The notes beneath the pieces were generated by a model. It did not search any database. It saw only the letters and a list, made by a program, of their open reading frames with translations, and had not been told where the DNA came from. Made by a program: the position numbers and the translations under genes. 64,000 nucleotides of DNA from assembly GCF_027938815.1 (NCBI RefSeq), contig NZ_CP115913.1, forward strand, positions 5,711,130 to 5,775,129, in the 5' to 3' direction. Each line of letters opens with the position of its first letter. Positions within the stretch are counted from its first letter, which is position 1. Shown in pieces: positions 59,943-64,000 of the stretch. Source of the stretch: Oceanirhabdus sp. W0125-5. GTDB lineage: Bacteria > Bacillota > Clostridia > Clostridiales > Clostridiaceae.

Positions 59943-60575
59943 ATGAATATTAACTGGTTAGAATGGTTAGGTTATTTAGCTTCACTTATTGTTCTTATAT
60001 CCCTATTAATGAGTTCTATACTAAAACTGAGATGGATCAATTTAGCAGGCTCTTGTATGTTTTCTCTTTATGGATTCTTAATAGGTGCTTTACCAGTAGG
60101 ATTTATGAATCTAGGTATTGCTTCAATTAACATATATTATCTCGTAAAAATATATAGTACTAAAGAATTCTTTAAGATTCTTCCTACTGAAGGTAACTCT
60201 CAGTACTTTAATTACTTTTTAGACTTTTACAAAACTGAAATTGAAAAATACTCTGATAAATCTCAGTTTAACATTAGTAATTATGATGTGATTTTTTATA
60301 TTTTAAGAAATATGGTACCAGCAGGACTATTTATAGGATCACGTTATAATGAAGATACTCTTAATATAGAGCTTGATTTTGTTATACCACAGTATAGAGA
60401 TTTTAAAATTGGAACACATGTATTTGAACATAATAAACAATATTTCATGGATAAGGGTTATTCTAAATTTATAAGTTTTTCCTCAAAAAATGAACATATA
60501 AAATACTTAAAGAAAATGGGATTCAAAGAAAGTGAAGAAAATAATCGCAAATGTTTTATAAAAAGTTATAACTAA
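59943..60575 (+). CDS. YgjV-like membrane domain with GNAT-like C-terminal domain
   Basis: A 210-residue fusion. Residues 1-70 are three membrane helices of the YgjV type (WLEWLGYLASLIVLISLLMSSILKLRWINLAGSCMFSLYGFLIGALPVGFMNLGIASINIYYL). From about residue 90 the protein looks like an acetyltransferase fold: LDFVIPQYRDFKIGTHVFEH (motif A region) and KNEHIKYLKKMGFKE (typical GNAT ending). Substrate unknown. GAGAGGAG precedes the start. Confidence 0.75.
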   Translation: MNINWLEWLGYLASLIVLISLLMSSILKLRWINLAGSCMFSLYGFLIGALPVGFMNLGIASINIYYLVKIYSTKEFFKILPTEGNSQYFNYFLDFYKTEIEKYSDKSQFNISNYDVIFYILRNMVPAGLFIGSRYNEDTLNIELDFVIPQYRDFKIGTHVFEHNKQYFMDKGYSKFISFSSKNEHIKYLKKMGFKESEENNRKCFIKSYN

Positions 60576-60594
60576 TTGCAACCTTAACAATACA

Positions 60595-60626
60595 AACAGC
60601 TGGCAAAACTTTTGCCAGCTGTTTTA
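60595..60626. terminator. Bidirectional terminator
   Basis: AACAGCTGGCAAAA-C-TTTTGCCAGCTGTT hairpin between the convergent YgjV-like and decarboxylase genes. Confidence 0.8.
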
Positions 60627-60640
60627 TATCTATTATGAAA

Positions 60641-62077
60641 TCAAACACAAGTAGCACCACTAGATAACGCAAAAGTACTATTATCTTCATCGTTAATTAA
60701 TGAAATTATAGAACATTCCATGTGTTCAACTAATTTATCTGCCATTCCATAATTAAAACCAATCTTTAATACCATTCTTAAAATGATTTTATCCTCATAT
60801 GGTTCAGGCAGTGGGTATGCAGGTATGCTCCAACCATATTCTTTAATTTTCTGAGCTAATTTTCCTGCTTCTATCCCCATCTCTACAGCTTCATCTGTAA
60901 GACTTAATATTACAAGAGGTATACCCGGAGATTTATTTTCAATTCTAAATATCTTAATACCAAAAATCTTAAGGCTATTAAACTTTTTAATTAAATAATG
61001 CTGAATATCATACATATAGTTTATTATTTCTTCGTATCCTTCTTGTCCTTGTCTTGTTAAATTATAATACTGAGCTATTACATTATTACCATTCTTTGTG
61101 AAATTTAATGAAAAATCATCCTGAACACCACCTAGATAGTCAATCTGGAAAATCAGTTCATCATCTATATCATGTCTATTTCGCCATATAGCCCATCCAA
61201 CTCCAGCATATACAAGCCCATATTTATGTCCAGAAACATTTATAGACTTTACCCATTTTAATCTAAAATCCCATGGTATATCTTTATATATTTGATAAAA
61301 TGGTGCTAAAAATCCACCACATGCTGCATCAACATGAATGGATATTTTCCATTTATGATTTTTATTATATTTATCAACCACCTTATTTAAGGCTTTTATA
61401 TCATCAAATTCCCCACTAAAAGTGTTTCCTAAAAGACCAACAACACATATTGTTCTATCACTGAGTTTTTTTGCAACCTCATTAACATCAATTTTATTAT
61501 CTTCCCCGATTGGTATAATGATAGGTTTCACCTCAAAATATTTAGCGAATTTCTTCCAACATACCTGAACATTAGATCCAAATATTATTTCTGGTTTTAC
61601 TGTGTCAATATCTTGCCCATGCTTTTCTCTATGTTTTTTCCAAAGAAACTTATAATTCATTCCAGCTAATAATGAAGCTTCTGTTGACCCTACAGTACTA
61701 GTACCTGTAGGATTATCATCCTCTGACGCATTATATAAATTTGCTAATATTGAAACACACCTTTTTTCAAATTCAATTGTTTGAGGGTATATAAGCTTGT
61801 CAATATAATTTATATCAAGAGATTCCTTCATAAGTCTTATTGCAGTTGGTTCCATCCAAGTAGTCACGAAGGTTGCCATATTTAATTGTGGGTTAGAATC
61901 AAAATTACTTTCAGAGTTTACTATTTCATATGCTTCTGAAGCACTTATTCTTTTTTCATTTATACTATCTAAAGGAGGCGCAGAAGGTGTAAACATATTC
62001 CCATTACTTGATATGGAATTTAGGGAATGTGAACTCTTTTCTGATCGCTTCTTATATATTGATTTTACTAGCATCAT
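60641..62077 (-). CDS. gadB: Glutamate decarboxylase
   Basis: A 478-residue PLP enzyme of group II decarboxylases. NPTGTSTVGSTEASLLAGM, HVDAACGGFLAPFYQ (PLP-binding His/Asp/Ala) and SINVSGHKYGLVYAGVGW with the Schiff-base lysine are intact. It turns glutamate into GABA, using a proton, and gives acid resistance when coupled to a glutamate/GABA antiporter. No gadC is adjacent. AAGGAGT precedes the start. Confidence 0.93.
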   Translation of the reverse strand: MMLVKSIYKKRSEKSSHSLNSISSNGNMFTPSAPPLDSINEKRISASEAYEIVNSESNFDSNPQLNMATFVTTWMEPTAIRLMKESLDINYIDKLIYPQTIEFEKRCVSILANLYNASEDDNPTGTSTVGSTEASLLAGMNYKFLWKKHREKHGQDIDTVKPEIIFGSNVQVCWKKFAKYFEVKPIIIPIGEDNKIDVNEVAKKLSDRTICVVGLLGNTFSGEFDDIKALNKVVDKYNKNHKWKISIHVDAACGGFLAPFYQIYKDIPWDFRLKWVKSINVSGHKYGLVYAGVGWAIWRNRHDIDDELIFQIDYLGGVQDDFSLNFTKNGNNVIAQYYNLTRQGQEGYEEIINYMYDIQHYLIKKFNSLKIFGIKIFRIENKSPGIPLVILSLTDEAVEMGIEAGKLAQKIKEYGWSIPAYPLPEPYEDKIILRMVLKIGFNYGMADKLVEHMECSIISLINDEDNSTFALSSGATCV

Positions 62078-62158
62078 ATACTCCTTAAATTTAATATCTT
62101 TTATATTAATTTATGATGCAATGACTTTAAAAATTACTATATGATTTATTCACTAAAA

Positions 62159-62182
62159 AAGCAACCCTTGAGGGCTGCTTTT
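62159..62182 (-). terminator. Terminator after the collagen-like gene
   Basis: AGCAACCCT / AGGGCTGCT hairpin (one mismatch), followed leftward by T's. Confidence 0.65.
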
Positions 62183-62191
62183 CATATAAAA

Positions 62192-63094
62192 CTAACAACA
62201 ACACTTAATTACATTAATTGCGCAAGTGGATATAGCAATATCATCATTTAATATCACCACTCCAACCTGTATACAAGTAATCTCACCACAAATTACAGTT
62301 CCGCAACATAACTCAACTTCCACACAATTTCCTATACCTATGTGAGCAAGTTTATACCTTATTGATGCTTCACAAATAACTTCACAAGTTACCAGTGGTG
62401 GCTCAGGTAAGCATAGTGGCTTTACAGGTGGTTTAAATCTACTAAATTTATCTCCACAACATATAAGTTCTACAGATATTATTTTACATATACTTATACA
62501 TTCATATTTTGAACACTCTTCAATAGTTACTAATCCACCTAAGCAGTCTACTGAGATTACTGTTCCTTTTTTTACACAACAATCACACAATCTTAATTTT
62601 ACACAAACATCACCAATTATAGCTAATTGTTGTAAAATATTTCTTATTTGTTCTATACACTTGCATTTAATCATGAAACACTTCCCAGGCGGTCCTTGTG
62701 GTCCTCTAGCCCCTTGTGCTCCCTGTACTCCTTGTACTCCTTGTTCTCCTTTTGGTCCTTGAATTCCTTGTACCCCTCTTGGACCTCTTTCTCCTTGCTT
62801 ACCTTGCGGACCTCTTGGTCCTTGTATTCCTTGTACTCCTCTTTCTCCTTTATCTCCTTTTTGTCCTCTTGGTCCTCTTGGGCCTCTTTCTCCTGGACAA
62901 CCTTTTGGGCCTCTTGGTCCTGGTGGTCCTGGTGGACCTGGACAACAACAACAATCACATTCACATTTGCAACAACAATCACAATCACAATTGCAATCAC
63001 AATCATAATCCTTATCGTCGCAATACCTGTTCATTAATCCATAATCCTTATCTTTCATCACTTTACCATCTCCATAGTTGTTATACATAGACAT
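62192..63094 (-). CDS. Collagen-like, cysteine-rich protein (exosporium type)
   Basis: A roughly 300-residue protein. After a short charged start there is a striking Cys-Asp block (CDCNCDCDCCCKCECDCCCC), then about 30 Gly-X-Y triplets (from PGPPGPPGPRGPKG to GARGPQGPPGK). The ~150-residue C-terminal domain is again rich in cysteine (CDCC, ELCCG, KCCC). Gly-X-Y repeats with a C-terminal folding domain are typical of BclA-like exosporium filaments; the dense cysteines suggest cross-linking or metal binding. ATG at 63094 is preferred (AAGGA upstream). Confidence 0.82.
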   Translation of the reverse strand: MSMYNNYGDGKVMKDKDYGLMNRYCDDKDYDCDCNCDCDCCCKCECDCCCCPGPPGPPGPRGPKGCPGERGPRGPRGQKGDKGERGVQGIQGPRGPQGKQGERGPRGVQGIQGPKGEQGVQGVQGAQGARGPQGPPGKCFMIKCKCIEQIRNILQQLAIIGDVCVKLRLCDCCVKKGTVISVDCLGGLVTIEECSKYECISICKIISVELICCGDKFSRFKPPVKPLCLPEPPLVTCEVICEASIRYKLAHIGIGNCVEVELCCGTVICGEITCIQVGVVILNDDIAISTCAINVIKCCC

Positions 63095-63203
63095 ATAGTC
63101 CTTGATATATAATATGACGCTAAAAAGAAAATGTGTGAAATTTGTCTTAATTAACAAAAATACCAAATTCATTATATATTTTCTGTTCTCTTATTCCATT
63201 GTC

Positions 63204-64000
63204 TTATTTATACCCTAAGTCTTCAAAGAATTTTTTATTATACAATATCCCTTCATTATTGGGATTATACATCCTAGCCATTTCATTATGCTTGTTAGCT
63301 AACTCATTATCACCTAACTTGTAATAACATACACATAACTCCATATGGGGAATCCACGTCCAATAATCATTCATAATAAATCCCCAACAATCTTCTGGTT
63401 TTTTTATTGTTGTAGCTAATTCAAACCAAAAGGCTGCTTGTTTATACTTATATCTTTGTTTAAAATATTTCCCAATTCTACAACAATGCTCAGCACGTGG
63501 AGTATCATATTCAAATGATTTAAAAGAGTATATATATGCATTTTCATAATCTCCTACTGAAAAATAATAGTCTGCTACTTTCCCGCATGCATATATTTTA
63601 TTTTCACACCAGCCTGAATTCATATTTAGAAATTTATCATAATTCTCTAATGCTTTTTCATACATTTTATGATCATATAATTCATTGGCATAATAAAAAA
63701 CATCTCTTGGCGAAAACTCATCCCTTTTTGCCAACCGTTTTTCATATATTTTTAAATTTCGGTCTGTTTGATGCTTTTCTTTCTTATGACTAATTCCAAT
63801 ATCGCTATTTATTATATTTCCGCTCACAACTAAATAATTGTGACAAGGTCCATACCACTGATAATTTCTTTCTCTTTTTACTAATCTATTTCTTCTATAA
63901 CTAAAAGTCACATTTCCATTCTTATCAAATCCCACATTATACTTCATTGTTACTGAATCTACTGAAGGATCTAATTCTTCTTTTAATTTCTTAAATTTTT
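63204..64000 (-). CDS. Glycosyltransferase with TPR repeats, C-terminal part (runs off the window)
   Basis: The frame is open to the right window edge, upstream of the first internal ATG (FKKLKEELDPSVDSVTMKY). YQWYGPCHNYLVVSGNIINSDIGISHKK resembles the end of a GT2-type glycosyltransferase domain, and the following helical repeats (FYYANELYDHKMYEKALENYDKFLN, CCRIGKYFKQRYKYKQAAFWFELATTIKKP, HMELCVCYYKLGDNELANKHNEMARMYNPN) are TPR. Such enzymes often lie next to collagen-like or surface protein genes in clostridia and may glycosylate them. The catalytic domain is outside the window. Confidence 0.82.
   Translation of the reverse strand, partial: KFKKLKEELDPSVDSVTMKYNVGFDKNGNVTFSYRRNRLVKRERNYQWYGPCHNYLVVSGNIINSDIGISHKKEKHQTDRNLKIYEKRLAKRDEFSPRDVFYYANELYDHKMYEKALENYDKFLNMNSGWCENKIYACGKVADYYFSVGDYENAYIYSFKSFEYDTPRAEHCCRIGKYFKQRYKYKQAAFWFELATTIKKPEDCWGFIMNDYWTWIPHMELCVCYYKLGDNELANKHNEMARMYNPNNEGILYNKKFFEDLGYK

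Noticed and set aside
62648..63090. Long open frames in other frames and strands over the collagen-like gene
   Set aside because: They are by-products of the Gly-X-Y repeat, with low-complexity Leu/Ser/Trp-rich or Lys/Glu-rich translations and no ribosome-binding sites.

Overview
The window reads as chromosomal DNA of a low-GC, anaerobic, spore-forming Firmicute of the Clostridium type. It is AT-rich throughout, with strong AGGAGG-type ribosome binding sites, preQ1 and ZTP riboswitches, a split PurO/AICAR-transformylase pair, a Bce-type peptide-resistance module, a UGA-encoded selenoprotein and a collagen-like, cysteine-rich (exosporium-type) protein. I see no rRNA or tRNA genes, transposase, integrase or CRISPR array.

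Layout. 0-3.8 kb: edge of an ABC transporter, HD hydrolase, MATE pump with MarR regulator. 3.9-8.2 kb: preQ1-riboswitch operon with an ATP-dependent reductase-like pair (activase plus HgdB/double-cubane-like protein) ahead of queD-queE-folE-queC. 8.2-17 kb: ordinary accessory genes and a ZTP-riboswitch purine pair. 17.1-39.6 kb: a continuous respiratory island (below). 39.6-52.9 kb: Bce module and assorted metabolic, regulatory and sensor genes. 53-58.4 kb: a probable TetR regulon holding a selenocysteine peroxiredoxin-like protein, Nfu, an Fe-S flavin oxidoreductase and an iron-sulfur flavoprotein. 58.6-64 kb: DUF421 protein, a candidate structured RNA, a YgjV-GNAT fusion, glutamate decarboxylase, collagen-like protein and a TPR glycosyltransferase.

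The main discovery candidate is the island at 17.1-39.6 kb. It holds two paralogous reductive dehalogenases (rdhA), each with Tat signal, two 4Fe-4S motifs and the Tyr/Asn/Arg residues at PceA-like spacing, plus their rdhB anchors, an rdhC (FMN-binding, NosR-like), an rdhT trigger-factor-like chaperone, three tatA genes and tatC. It also has a complete classical menaquinone pathway (polyprenyl synthase, MenF, D, H, B, E, C, I, A, G) and an NDH-2::DoxX fusion. Together these would take electrons from NADH through menaquinone to an organohalide-type acceptor in what otherwise looks like a fermentative clostridium. Five leftward promoters (tatA1-rdhA1-rdhB1, rdhC operon, tatA3-rdhA2-rdhB2, men-tatC operon, ndh) share one architecture: a palindrome close to GACWATWGTC ending 8-9 bp upstream of the -35, often repeated at 20-bp spacing. 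That makes the island look like one regulon, probably controlled by the two neighbouring XRE-TPR proteins.

Other highlights are three diverged copies of a ~280-bp multi-hairpin repeat with compensatory base changes, always between convergent gene ends; a deletion scar showing that the first dehalogenase locus once had its own rdhC; and a 38-residue membrane peptide gene between rdhC and tatA. Functional assignments rest on motif recognition and context only; no database searches were possible.
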